From the NCBI GenBank assembly GCA_012523185.1, contig JAAYIY010000001.1, positions 1 through 64,000 of the forward strand: a stretch of DNA of 64,000 nt, in the 5' to 3' direction. Origin of the DNA: Clostridiales bacterium. Its GTDB lineage: Bacteria > Bacillota > Clostridia > Oscillospirales > Acutalibacteraceae. Of the stretch, positions 34,506 through 43,848 are shown one piece after another; position 1 is the stretch's first letter, and each line of letters begins with the position of its first letter. A model generated the notes under the pieces. It ran no database searches and had not been told where the DNA came from. It saw only the letters and a list, made by a program, of their open reading frames with translations. The translations under genes were made by a program, and so were the position numbers.

Positions 34506-35525
34506 TTAAAATTGTGAAAGGAACCTGACGTCGTTTTCAAAAAGAAGACGCATATCATCAATCCGAAATCGGAATAGAGTTATCCTCTCAAGCCCCACAC
34601 CAAAGGCGAAACCGCTGTATTCATCGGGGTTGATACCGCCGTTTTTAAGCACCTTTGGATGAACCATCCCGGCGCCAAGCACTTCAATCCAACCCTCATA
34701 TTTACACATGGGACAGCCGCTGCCGCCGCACCGAAAACAGGATACATCGACCTCACAGGACGGCTCGGTAAACGGGAAATGATGCGGGCGAAGCCTTATC
34801 TTTGTCCCGCCGCCGAAAATCCCTTTCGCGATTGCCTCAAGGCAAGCTTTCAGATCGCCCATTGTGATGCCTTTGTCCACAACGAGGCCTTCTATCTGAT
34901 GAAAAAGAGGGGAGTGTGTCGCGTCGACCGAATCGGAACGGTAAACCCTTCCTGGTGAGATGATGCGTATGGGCGGCTTGTTATTTTCCATGTATCGTAT
35001 CTGAACGGGCGACGTCTGCGTTCTTAGCAGAACCTTGTCCGTTATATAAAATGTGTCTTGAGTGTCGCGCGCCGGATGACCCGGCGGTATATTCAGCGCT
35101 TCAAAGTTGTAATAGTCAAGCTCAACCTCCGGCCCGGACGCAACGCTGAACCCCATGCCGATAAACAAATCTGTCACTTCGTCCAGAACAATCGAGATGG
35201 GATGCTTGTGCCCGATGGGAGAAGATTTACCGGGAAGCGTCACGTCAATCGCCTCGGAAACAAGGCGCTTTGACTTTTCTTTTTCCTTAAACTTTTTTTG
35301 GCGCGCGGCAATAAGCTCCTCTATGGTTGCGCGTATTTCGTTGGCAAGCTGACCGGCGGCGGGGCGCTCCTCCGGCGAAAGCCCTCCCATCTGCTTGAGG
35401 ACGGCCGTCAACTCACCTTTTTTGCCGAGATATGATATCCTTAAAGCTTCGAGATCGGGCAGGCTTGCCGCTTTCTTAATTTTTTCGGCGGCCGCGAGCC
35501 GCATTTGTTCAAGCTGCTGTTTCAT
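34506..35525 (-). CDS. pheS: Phenylalanine-tRNA ligase alpha subunit
   Basis: PheS carries the class II aminoacylation site. The N-terminal coiled coil (MKQQLEQMRLAAAEKIKKA) and ISYLGKKGELTAVLKQMG are typical, motif 2 is in GRVYRSDSVDATHSPLFHQIEGL, and motif 3 in FAFGVGLERITLFRFRIDDMR. The length of 339 residues is normal. The ATG at 35525 has no usable ribosome site of its own; the strong AGGAGGT lies 46 nt upstream and serves a 10-codon ORF in the same frame that stops 6 nt before pheS. Transcription is under a Phe T-box. Confidence 0.97.
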   Translation of the reverse strand: MKQQLEQMRLAAAEKIKKAASLPDLEALRISYLGKKGELTAVLKQMGGLSPEERPAAGQLANEIRATIEELIAARQKKFKEKEKSKRLVSEAIDVTLPGKSSPIGHKHPISIVLDEVTDLFIGMGFSVASGPEVELDYYNFEALNIPPGHPARDTQDTFYITDKVLLRTQTSPVQIRYMENNKPPIRIISPGRVYRSDSVDATHSPLFHQIEGLVVDKGITMGDLKACLEAIAKGIFGGGTKIRLRPHHFPFTEPSCEVDVSCFRCGGSGCPMCKYEGWIEVLGAGMVHPKVLKNGGINPDEYSGFAFGVGLERITLFRFRIDDMRLLFENDVRFLSQF

Positions 35526-35531
35526 AAGATT

Positions 35532-35564
35532 TTACCGCATGATGAAACTGTGAGATTTCATCAT
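35532..35564 (-). CDS. Ten-codon leader ORF upstream of pheS
   Basis: AGGAGG lies at 35576-35571, 6 nt before ATG ATG AAA, which starts MMKSHSFIMR and ends in TAA 6 nt before the pheS ATG, in the same frame. The first nine bases ATGATGAAA pair perfectly with TTTCATCAT inside the same ORF, so its start codons are in a hairpin with an 8-nt loop. It probably drives pheS by translational coupling or reinitiation. The peptide contains one phenylalanine. Confidence 0.6.
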   Translation of the reverse strand: MMKSHSFIMR

Positions 35565-35691
35565 GGCTTACCTCCTCTTGATATTTTAACGGCGCTTTTC
35601 GGGCGCCGCGGAACTTCATAAAAATGGCTGTGAAATCGGTGCCGTCTGTCGGCGCCGTTGCGGATTATTGGTGTCCGGCGGCCGAAAGGAA

Positions 35692-35951
35692 TAAAAAAAA
35701 TCGCCCCCGATGAGGGACGAAGAAGCTCTCTCCGCGGTACCACCCTGCATTCCCGCCGAAAAGGCGGGCGCTCTGCGCTCGATGGCGCACTTTGTCGTGT
35801 AACGGCGACTGCCCGTCGCGGCCTACTGTCGTTTCAGCCGCGCCGCTCCGGAGTGAACTTCGGCAAAATTAAGATATGGGCGCGCTTTCAGCCGCGGCAC
35901 GCTTTCTCTGAATGTCCGTTTCTTTTGCTTACTCTCTCCATCATTGCGTTG
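35692..35951 (-). ncRNA. T-box leader, Phe specific, upstream of pheST
   Basis: The T-box AGGGTGGTACCGCGG is at 35746-35732. The stem I specifier region CCGAAGTTCACTCC gives specifier TTC (Phe) at 35857-35855. The discriminator-pairing tetrad TGGT matches an ACCA tRNA end (A73), as expected for tRNA-Phe. The terminator CGTCCC/GGGGCG followed by a run of eight T is at 35719-35692. After the terminator there is a further ~125-nt leader before the 10-codon ORF. Confidence 0.93.
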
Positions 35952-35957
35952 TCTGAT

Positions 35958-35986
35958 ACTATATCACGTTTTATCTTTAATTTCAA
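35958..35986 (-). promoter_or_regulatory. Promoter of the pheST T-box transcript
   Basis: TTGAAA and TATAGT are separated by 17 bp on the minus strand, directly before stem I. Confidence 0.75.
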
Positions 35987-36382
35987 GTAAGGTTTTAACT
36001 TTTTCTTTGATTTTTTTGTTCGATATTTTTTCCTGAATTTATGCACGATTTTCCTTGAGTATACGCATGACTTTTATATGAAATTTTCCTTGATTTTTTG
36101 CGCAGCGAACGAACCGGATCAAAAAGGCGGGTGTAAAGTTTTTTTATTTATGATATTAACGCCGTATTAAAAATAGTCAGGCGGGGCAGATGCATATATT
36201 TGCAGGCACGACAAATGTTTGCTTGTGTGAGGGATTTTAAAAAGAGAGAGAATTGTCGAAACAGCCCGCGGCGCCCGCTTTGATTTAATTTTCATTCAAA
36301 AAAATGTTACGGTGAATATTGAAATCTTTGCGGCAAAAGATAACAACATGAGAAAGCCAAAAAGGAGGTATAGCGGAACAAA
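35987..36382. other. Intergenic region without recognised gene
   Basis: This AT-rich stretch of about 395 bp holds two related short segments (ATTTTCCTTGAGTATACGC and ATTTTCCTTGATTTTTTGCGC), a hint of a degenerate duplication. I see no frame with a ribosome site until 36383. It may carry the promoter of the 84-residue gene, but no convincing -35/-10 pair was found. Confidence 0.4.
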
Positions 36383-36637
36383 ATGAAAAATGAAAACAAA
36401 AACAAAAATAAAGATAATCAACAGTGTCCGACGCCGAGCGCCGACGCGTTCCACGCACAGCCGAAAAATGTATATGAGCAGATAAACAAGTACGGGACAT
36501 ACGAGATACAGCCGACATCCGATTCGGGAAATGAATATCCAGCGATTGCACAGGGAATGTCGCGAAAAAAAGAGAAAAAGCTGGAGAAAGAGCGCGAAAA
36601 GTGGATTAAAACAGGCTCCGAAAAATACACCAAGTAA
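36383..36637 (+). CDS. Small hydrophilic hypothetical protein, 84 residues
   Basis: The protein starts MKNENKNKNKDNQQCPTPSA, has a central segment VYEQINKYGTYEIQPTSDSG and NEYPAIAQGMSRKKEKK, and ends in a charged helix. AAAGGAGGT lies 13 nt before the ATG, longer than optimal. A hairpin terminator follows 10 bp after the stop, so it is probably a one-gene unit. It has no membrane segment. The YGTYEIQPT part looks like a conserved short motif; I cannot assign a family. The composition (Asn, Lys, Glu rich) resembles spore- or stress-associated small proteins, which is only an impression. Confidence 0.65.
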   Translation: MKNENKNKNKDNQQCPTPSADAFHAQPKNVYEQINKYGTYEIQPTSDSGNEYPAIAQGMSRKKEKKLEKEREKWIKTGSEKYTK

Positions 36638-36647
36638 AATCTCTTTA

Positions 36648-36673
36648 ACGGCGGGAAAAACTGTCCCGCCGTT
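36648..36673 (+). terminator. Hairpin after the 84-residue gene
   Basis: AACGGCGGGA and TCCCGCCGTT form a 10-bp perfect stem with a 6-8-nt loop, 10 bp past the stop. The T tract is short. Confidence 0.6.
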
Positions 36674-36845
36674 TGCCTGTTATTGACAGAGAAGCGGAAG
36701 GATGATATCCTCTGTGAAGCGGCGGGGTTGTCAGCGTGAACATACGGACGCCGCGGTTGTGAACTGCCGCACCTTCTGATGCCGCAGTGAAAGGCGCTCC
36801 CGAATTGAATAATCTGACTTGTTTCTAAATTGAAAGGACTTTAGG

Positions 36846-37880
36846 ATGAAGAAAATTGCTTTTTTTGACGCAAAGCCTTACGACAAGATTTATTTTGATA
36901 AGATGTCGGAAGATTATAACTTTGAATTAAAATATATTGAGAGCAAGCTTAATGAACACAGCGCCGTCATGGCGGACGGGTGCGACGGCGTAATCGCGTT
37001 TGTAAACGACTCCGCTGATGAAAAAACCATCCACAGGCTTCACTCAATGGGCATAAATGTCCTTGCCATGAGAAGCGCGGGTTATAACAACGTGGATTTT
37101 AAATCAGCCTTTGGCAAAATACATGTTCTGCGGGTTCCCGCTTATTCGCCGTTTGCCGTCGCCGAACACGCGGCGGCGCTGCTGTTGACTCTCAACCGCA
37201 AAATACACCGCTCTTATAACAGAACGAGGGAGCATAACTTTTCTCTTTCCGGGCTTATAGGGTTTGATTTGCACGGCAAGACTGTCGGGGTTGTCGGCAC
37301 GGGCAAAATAGGAAGTGTGTTTATTAATATTTGCAGGGGCTTCGGCATGAAAATAATAGCGTATGACACCTTTCCCACGCCCGGCAGCGGCATAGAATAT
37401 GTCCCGCTTGACGAGCTTTTTTCGAGGTCGGACATAATATCTTTGCACTGCCCGCTGACAAAGGACACATGGCATTTAATTGACAAACGCGCCTTGTCTT
37501 TGATGAAAGACGGAGTTTATATCATCAATACGTCGCGCGGCGCGCTCATAGACGCCAATTCGCTGATTGACGCTATCAAGGAGCATAAAATCGGAGCTGT
37601 CGGGCTTGATGTTTATGAGGAGGAAACAGAAATTTTCTTTGAGGATTTTTCAGATGAGGTGCTTGAGGACGACACTTTGGCAAGGCTCTTGACCATGCCT
37701 AATGTAATTGTGACGGGGCATCAGGCATTTTTAACGGGGGAGGCACTTAACAATATCGCCCGCACAACCCTTGACAATCTAAAAGCTTATTTTGACGGTG
37801 CCGAATTGACAAATGAGATATGTTACAGGTGCATGAAATTCGGAACCTGCAAACAGGCGCATCACGAGCGCTGTTTTTAG
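36846..37880 (+). CDS. D-lactate dehydrogenase (D-isomer-specific 2-hydroxyacid dehydrogenase)
   Basis: This 344-residue cytosolic enzyme interconverts pyruvate and D-lactate with NAD. The fermentative D-LDH sequence is clear: KIAFFDAKPYDKIYFDKM at the start, MRSAGYNNVDFKSA, the NAD site VGVVGTGKIGSVFINICRGF, the catalytic arginine in INTSRGALID, the acidic VYEEETE segment and the catalytic histidine in VTGHQAFLT. The C-terminal tail is unusual: after LTNEI it has CYRCMKFGTCKQAHHERCF, with four cysteines and two histidines, not part of the catalytic fold. GAAAGGAC precedes the ATG. A strong terminator follows. Confidence 0.93.
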   Translation: MKKIAFFDAKPYDKIYFDKMSEDYNFELKYIESKLNEHSAVMADGCDGVIAFVNDSADEKTIHRLHSMGINVLAMRSAGYNNVDFKSAFGKIHVLRVPAYSPFAVAEHAAALLLTLNRKIHRSYNRTREHNFSLSGLIGFDLHGKTVGVVGTGKIGSVFINICRGFGMKIIAYDTFPTPGSGIEYVPLDELFSRSDIISLHCPLTKDTWHLIDKRALSLMKDGVYIINTSRGALIDANSLIDAIKEHKIGAVGLDVYEEETEIFFEDFSDEVLEDDTLARLLTMPNVIVTGHQAFLTGEALNNIARTTLDNLKAYFDGAELTNEICYRCMKFGTCKQAHHERCF

Positions 37881-37900
37881 AAATAAAAAACAAAATATCG

Positions 37901-37951
37901 CCGCGCCAAAGCAGGAGTTTCATAAAAGCTTTGGCGCGGTGTATTTTTTTT
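37901..37951 (+). terminator. Terminator after D-lactate dehydrogenase
   Basis: CCGCGCCAAAGC and GCTTTGGCGCGG form a perfect 12-bp stem with a 15-nt loop, followed by TGTATTTTTTTT. Confidence 0.92.
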
Positions 37952-38044
37952 ATTGTCGATAGATGCGCGGTTTGCCAAGGACTATTGTCGGATTAAAAGC
38001 CTCCGGCTGCTTTTTTTATTTTGGATTCACCGATTTCAGCGCAG

Positions 38045-38257
38045 TTAATTCTGTTCTTCGTTTTCATTTTCATTTTCAAATCGGTTTTCGTTGCGGTTTT
38101 CGGCTCTGTTTTTCTCTCTGTTCTCGCCTCGGTTTTCCTCTCGATTTTCCCCTCGGTTTTCGTTCCTGTTTTCGCCTCGGTTTTTGTTTCTGTTTTCGTT
38201 CTTATTTTCATTCCTGTTTTCGTTTTTCCTGTTGATGTTGTTAATATTGTTTTCCAC
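38045..38257 (-). CDS. Low-complexity Asn/Glu/Arg repeat protein, 70 residues
   Basis: After ENNINNINRKNENRNENKNE the protein is made of N-[RK]-[GENA]-E style dipeptide/tetrapeptide repeats (NRGENRNENRGENREENRG and so on) and ends ENENENEEQN. The coding DNA is an imperfect hexanucleotide array (GARAACMGN), which opens several frames on both strands; I choose this one because AAAGGAG lies 8 nt before a GTG start at 38257 and the other frames have no ribosome site. The protein must be disordered and highly hydrophilic. Function is unknown. It is monocistronic and divergent from the LysM-CAP gene. Confidence 0.6.
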   Translation of the reverse strand: MENNINNINRKNENRNENKNENRNKNRGENRNENRGENREENRGENREKNRAENRNENRFENENENEEQN

Positions 38258-38397
38258 TTTAAAAGCTCCTTTCAAGTTGGCTCAAACATATTATGTGCAA
38301 AAATATGTAATATACACATAAAAAGCATCGTGTTTTAAAATCTTAATCAACAACTTGGCACGTCAGATTAAAATTTGATTTGTTAAGCAATATTACC

Positions 38398-38426
38398 TTG
38401 AAAGATTTCAGCGTCAAAGCTAATAC
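38398..38426 (+). promoter_or_regulatory. Promoter of the LysM-CAP gene
   Basis: TTGAAA and TAATAC are 17 bp apart and end 16 bp before the start codon, leaving a very short leader. Confidence 0.5.
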
Positions 38427-38442
38427 TTTATATTGAAAGAAG

Positions 38443-39066
38443 GTGAAAAAAATTAAAAAGGCATTTAAAAAGCTTACGGCCTTTATTGTTGTCTGCATTG
38501 CGGCCGCGCAGCTTGTCATTCCCGCGTCTGCCGCCGTTGCGCATAAAGTCGTAAGCGGTGACAGCATGTGGAAAATTGCTGTAAAATACCAAGTCGGATT
38601 AAGTGAAATTATACACTCGAATCCGCAGATAAAAAACCCCGAGTTAATTTACCCGGGAGATGTGCTGACAATCCCGACAATAGACGCGTCAGTCGCGGGA
38701 TATGAGGCTGAAGTAATTGAGCTTGTAAATGAAATAAGAGGGGAGTACGGACTAAGCCCGCTGAAAACAAACTGGCAGTTATCACGCGTGGCGCGCTACA
38801 AATCGCTTGATATGCATGACAGGAAATACTTCTCACACACAAGCCCGACATACGGCACACCGTTTAAGATGATTAAAGATTTCGGGATTTCTTACAGGAC
38901 AGCCGGGGAAAATATCGCCAAGGGATATAAAAATCCGCACGACGCCGTAAAGGGCTGGATGAATTCAAGCGGGCACAGAGCAAACATTTTAAATAAGGAT
39001 TATACGCAGATTGGCGTCGGATATGTTCCTGACGGGAATTACTGGACACAAATGTTTATCGGCTGA
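38443..39066 (+). CDS. Exported LysM and CAP (SCP/PR1) domain protein
   Basis: This 207-residue protein has a signal peptide (KKLTAFIVVCIAAAQLVIPASA, cleavage near residue 30), one LysM peptidoglycan-binding repeat (HKVVSGDSMWKIAVKYQVG ... YPGDVLTIP, about 34-78) and a C-terminal CAP domain (VNEIRGEYGLSPLK, KYFSHTSPTYGTP, AGENIAKGY, WMNSSGHRANIL, 88-207). It resembles YkwD and spore-coat-associated CAP proteins. The start is uncertain: the GTG at 38443 overlaps AGAAGG, and an ATT nine bases further would be better spaced. It is likely attached to the cell wall or spore cortex. Confidence 0.87.
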   Translation: MKKIKKAFKKLTAFIVVCIAAAQLVIPASAAVAHKVVSGDSMWKIAVKYQVGLSEIIHSNPQIKNPELIYPGDVLTIPTIDASVAGYEAEVIELVNEIRGEYGLSPLKTNWQLSRVARYKSLDMHDRKYFSHTSPTYGTPFKMIKDFGISYRTAGENIAKGYKNPHDAVKGWMNSSGHRANILNKDYTQIGVGYVPDGNYWTQMFIG

Positions 39067-39075
39067 TTGATTGAC

Positions 39076-39087
39076 GTGTTGCCTTAA
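39076..39087. repeat. Solo end of the TTAAGGCAACACCGC repeat family
   Basis: GTGTTGCCTTAA, 10 bp after the LysM-CAP stop, equals the terminal 12 bp of the interspersed palindromic elements. It abuts the 109-bp inverted-repeat element. Confidence 0.45.
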
Positions 39088-39092
39088 ATATA

Positions 39093-39201
39093 AAAAGACT
39101 GTATCAAACGCTGACCCGCGCGAAAGCGGCGCATCCGTTAAGGACGCGCCGTTTAACGCAAAAGGGTTGCGGCTTTAAAAAAGCGGCTGATACAGTCTTT
39201 T
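39093..39201. repeat. 109-bp element bounded by 14-bp inverted repeats (terminator or MITE-like)
   Basis: AAAAGACTGTATCA (39093-39106) and TGATACAGTCTTTT (39188-39201) are perfect inverted repeats. Inside is a compound stem CGGCGC-A-TCC / GGA-C-GCGCCG. It lies between convergent genes, ends in TTTT both ways, and so may act as a bidirectional terminator. No other copy is seen in the window. Confidence 0.6.
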
Positions 39202-39238
39202 GTTTATAAAGCAAATGCTGTGATTTACGCCTTTGGAA

Positions 39239-39862
39239 TCATTTGATTGCTTCAAACATCTTTATCCACTCTTTGGAAATAAGCTCATGACCGGCGGGCG
39301 TGGGGTGGACTCCGTCGGAGAGCCAGCAGGAGGCGGGCGCGCGTTTCGCGGCTTTGTCAAAATGTTTTTGAAGCGGGATAAAACTAAGCTCATGTTTTTG
39401 AGCGACGCGCTTTGACGCCGCGGCCCGCTTTTCAACCTCCTGCCTGAAGATGCCGTAATCACCCTCGGTTGCAGACGCTTTCAGGACAAAAGGCTCAAGA
39501 ATCATTATTTGAACGAGAGGTAAAGCGTCGAGAATTTCTTCAACGAGCATGGAATATATCATCTCAAACTTTGCGGCGTCCACTCCGTTTTCTCGTGAAA
39601 GCTCATGCCATACGTCGTTGACGCCTATCAGTATGCTGATGATATCGGGCTTTAAATTTATAAAGTCGGACTTTATTCTTGCGTATAAATCGACGATTCT
39701 GTCCCCGCTGACGCCTCTGTTTAAAAACAAATGCCCGCCCGGATAAGCAAAGCCCAGCTTGGAGGACACAAGCGCCGGATATCCGTTGCCGTTGTTTGTG
39801 TCGTTTTGTCTTGATCTTTCACAATCTGTTATTGAATCGCCCTGAAACAAAATCACAGGCAT
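39239..39862 (-). CDS. SGNH/GDSL-family hydrolase
   Basis: This 207-residue cytosolic hydrolase has block I ILFQGDSITDC with the nucleophile serine, block II GVSGD, block III IGVNDVWHE and block V LSDGVHPTPAGHEL with the Asp-His pair. Members are esterases, lysophospholipases or carbohydrate acetylesterases. The start at ATG 39862 has GGGAG 6 nt upstream; a longer frame to 39886 would overlap the upstream gene. It lies 17 bp after the 132-residue gene and is likely co-transcribed. In this glycan-rich context a carbohydrate esterase is plausible (inference). Confidence 0.88.
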   Translation of the reverse strand: MPVILFQGDSITDCERSRQNDTNNGNGYPALVSSKLGFAYPGGHLFLNRGVSGDRIVDLYARIKSDFINLKPDIISILIGVNDVWHELSRENGVDAAKFEMIYSMLVEEILDALPLVQIMILEPFVLKASATEGDYGIFRQEVEKRAAASKRVAQKHELSFIPLQKHFDKAAKRAPASCWLSDGVHPTPAGHELISKEWIKMFEAIK

Positions 39863-39879
39863 GGTGTTCTCCCTTCGCT

Positions 39880-40278
39880 TTACCATGAAACGCTTATTTT
39901 AACAAAATAACCAAGCATTTTTGACGCTCTGACAGTCACTTTAACATTTATCAGCTCGTTTTTCTTCATTTCATTAAGAAGAACTGCCTTTAAATCGTCT
40001 TTGTTTATCTTGAGGACGTGCTTGACATAGTTAAAGTCCGACTCTTTTACATAAGTCCGCTCCTGCTCATGGATTATCCCGATGATGTGGATAAAGTCGA
40101 TAAACATGGCATATTGGGTTTCGCCCCTTGAGGCTTCCTCATAACATTTTCTGAGGAAACAGCGAACAATGCCTTCCTTAAGTGAAAAGTATATCTCGTT
40201 CATATATCTGTTTTCAGCGTTTTGTTCTTCTTTTGGGGCGCTGTCAGCCTTTTTTCTAAGCTCATCGGCAAACGACAA
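39880..40278 (-). CDS. Hypothetical protein, 132 residues
   Basis: The protein begins SFADELRKKADSAPKEEQNA and is mixed alpha/beta, with IVRCFLRKCYEEASRGETQY and a C-terminal VKVTVRASKMLGYFVKISVSW. It has no membrane segment. The start is a TTG at 40278 with AGGTGA about 7 nt upstream. It is followed by the SGNH hydrolase 17 bp later. I do not recognise a family; the first helix and the size are similar to small clostridial proteins of unknown function. Confidence 0.65.
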   Translation of the reverse strand: MSFADELRKKADSAPKEEQNAENRYMNEIYFSLKEGIVRCFLRKCYEEASRGETQYAMFIDFIHIIGIIHEQERTYVKESDFNYVKHVLKINKDDLKAVLLNEMKKNELINVKVTVRASKMLGYFVKISVSW

Positions 40279-40352
40279 GAAGCATCACCTCGTTTCAGCA
40301 AATAATAAAATATTATGTATATAATTATACAGCATCAACAGCAAAAAATCAA

Positions 40353-40415
40353 GACAGAAAGCATTTATAAAATCTTTAAAAAGCTTTTTGACCGCATATA
40401 TAAAAGCTTTCTGTC
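40353..40415. repeat. 63-bp imperfect palindrome in an intergenic region
   Basis: GACAGAAAGC (40353-40362) and GCTTTCTGTC (40406-40415) pair perfectly and the pairing extends inward with mismatches through the A/T-rich segment. The following 60 bp include AAAGCGC/GCGCTTTT (40450-40477), a terminator-like hairpin on the plus strand. The roughly 345-bp gap holds no convincing gene, but a structured RNA is possible. Confidence 0.45.
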
Positions 40416-40624
40416 CGCAAGATTGTCAAAGCTGCGCGGCGCGCCACTCAAAGCGCTATGCTTGGCTCGGCGCTTTTGCTGTCTTGGCGCCACTGCCTAT
40501 TTAAGTTGGGCTGCGCTTTTTGACTGCCGCCGATAAAGTTTGACATAACGCAGACAGGAACAGTAAACTTTTTTCACAAGATGCATATTATATAATATAC
40601 TTAAATTGACTGGGAGTGATTTTT

Positions 40625-41158
40625 TTGGAGTTTGAAAAGAGTAAAACATACCAAAATCTTTGGAACGCGTATTCGGGAGAGCTTTCAACTTCCACAAAGT
40701 ACAGGATTTATGGCGACAAGGCAAGAGAAGACGGTTTTGAGCAGATAGGAAGCATATTCGACAAAGCGTCACATGAAGAAAAAGAACACGCTGTTATCCT
40801 GCTTGAGCTGATACGCGAAATGCCCACGACAGTCGAAAACCTTCAGGAGTCATTGGCTGATGAAGCGGGACTGTCGCACCTTGTGTTTGAGTCGTATGCG
40901 GAAACGGCAAGGCAGGAGGGGTATGACCAGATAGCGGATTTGTTTGACGAGCTCGGAGGGATTTCAAGGAATCAGCAAAGGCGGTTCAGCATACTGCTGG
41001 AAAACATCGAGGAGGACGATGTGTTTTGCAAGCCTGATGAGCAGTGGTGGGTGTGCATGAACTGCGGTCATCTTCACAATGGGAAATGCGCTCCGCCAAT
41101 GTGTCCCGTCTGCGCGTATCCGCAAGGGTTTTACAAGCTTTATTGTGAAAACTTCTAA
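40625..41158 (+). CDS. Rubrerythrin-family protein with C-terminal rubredoxin-like zinc/iron site
   Basis: This 177-residue protein has a ferritin-like four-helix diiron domain (YSGELSTSTKYRIYGDKARE, KASHEEKEHAVIL, and a second EE-x-x-R/H pair ARQEGYDQIADLFDELGGISRNQQ) and a C-terminal C-x2-C ... C-x2-C knuckle, WVCMNCGHLHNG and MCPVCAYPQGF. Rubrerythrins reduce hydrogen peroxide in anaerobes. The start is a TTG at 40625 with GGGAG 8 nt upstream. The stop codon TAA at 41156 is formed by the first bases of a palindromic repeat. Confidence 0.88.
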   Translation: MEFEKSKTYQNLWNAYSGELSTSTKYRIYGDKAREDGFEQIGSIFDKASHEEKEHAVILLELIREMPTTVENLQESLADEAGLSHLVFESYAETARQEGYDQIADLFDELGGISRNQQRRFSILLENIEEDDVFCKPDEQWWVCMNCGHLHNGKCAPPMCPVCAYPQGFYKLYCENF

Positions 41159-41191
41159 GGCAACACCGCTCATTGCGCGGTGTTGCCCTAA
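41156..41191. repeat. Minimal palindromic element (36 bp) between rubrerythrin and ligA
   Basis: TAAGGCAACACCGC and GCGGTGTTGCCCTA flank TCATTGC. The first three bases are the rubrerythrin stop codon and the right end lies 5 bp from the ligA stop, so it serves as the only hairpin between two convergent genes. Confidence 0.75.
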
Positions 41192-41196
41192 GGCTT

Positions 41197-43191
<1,995 letters not shown>

Positions 43192-43848
43192 TTAGTCTTT
43201 TTCTAAGCTTGCATAAAAGTCCGGGACATAGCCGACAATGACAGTTTCGGCAATGCAAAATTGCGTGTTTATGTTGCGCGTCATACTGCTTTCAGGAAGC
43301 ACAACACAGACGCTTGCGCTCACATTGAGCATCATGCGGTGAAGTGTCTGATTGATTCCCGCCGAAAGAAATTGGTTTGAAATATCGCAGACAGCAAAGC
43401 CTGTCAATGTTATTTTGACGTTTATGTTAGGACCTCTGCCGAAAAGCAAATAAATGCCAGTTAAAGAGCCGACAGGAACTGAAACAGTGTAACGATGAAA
43501 TTCGGAAATGCGGCTTTCTATTGTTTTGCCGAGACTTGCCTTAAAAAGATTTATTTTGAGGGCGTCCGTTTTTATTGACGTCACTTGCCCCTCTCTGTTT
43601 TTTTCCACGGTGACAAGCTTGTCATAAAGGGAGCCTTGAGACGACAGCAAATCTGTGACAGAGCTGTCGATAGATTGCTCCGCAAGGGCTACGGCGCGCG
43701 AGGCGGCAAATTCGTTGACCTGCGGGCGAACCTTCGCGTCTGCAAAAAGGAAGATTGTTAAAAGTGTGACAGAAACGGCAAACAGACGGAAAAAAAGCTT
43801 TTTTCGGCGCGGGGAATAGTATCTTTTTCTGCGCTTCAATCGCTTCAT
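43192..43848 (-). CDS. yunB: Sporulation protein YunB
   Basis: This 218-residue membrane-anchored protein belongs to the YunB family, made in the mother cell during sporulation in Bacillus. A basic N-terminus (KRLKRRKRYYSPRRKK) precedes one transmembrane helix (LFFRLFAVSVTLLTIFLF, about 18-36), and the C-terminal domain contains VPVGSLTGIYLLFGRGPNINVKI, the family-typical GPxI-VKI motif. I chose the ATG at 43848, since GGAG lies 9 nt before it; the ATG at 43857 is too close. It is co-transcribed with ligA, 9 bp downstream. Confidence 0.87.
   Translation of the reverse strand: MKRLKRRKRYYSPRRKKLFFRLFAVSVTLLTIFLFADAKVRPQVNEFAASRAVALAEQSIDSSVTDLLSSQGSLYDKLVTVEKNREGQVTSIKTDALKINLFKASLGKTIESRISEFHRYTVSVPVGSLTGIYLLFGRGPNINVKITLTGFAVCDISNQFLSAGINQTLHRMMLNVSASVCVVLPESSMTRNINTQFCIAETVIVGYVPDFYASLEKD

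Noticed and set aside
37963-38338. Plus-strand Phe/Val/Ser-rich frames across the hexanucleotide array
   Set aside because: They exist only because the 6-bp array keeps all frames open; no ribosome site. The minus-strand frame has one.
39233-39415. 60-codon plus-strand frame at the end of the SGNH gene
   Set aside because: Antisense to the conserved SDGVHPTPAGHE block of the hydrolase.
40315-40536. 73-codon plus-strand frame in the gap before rubrerythrin
   Set aside because: No ribosome site, and it runs through the palindrome and the terminator-like hairpin; the composition is not protein-like.
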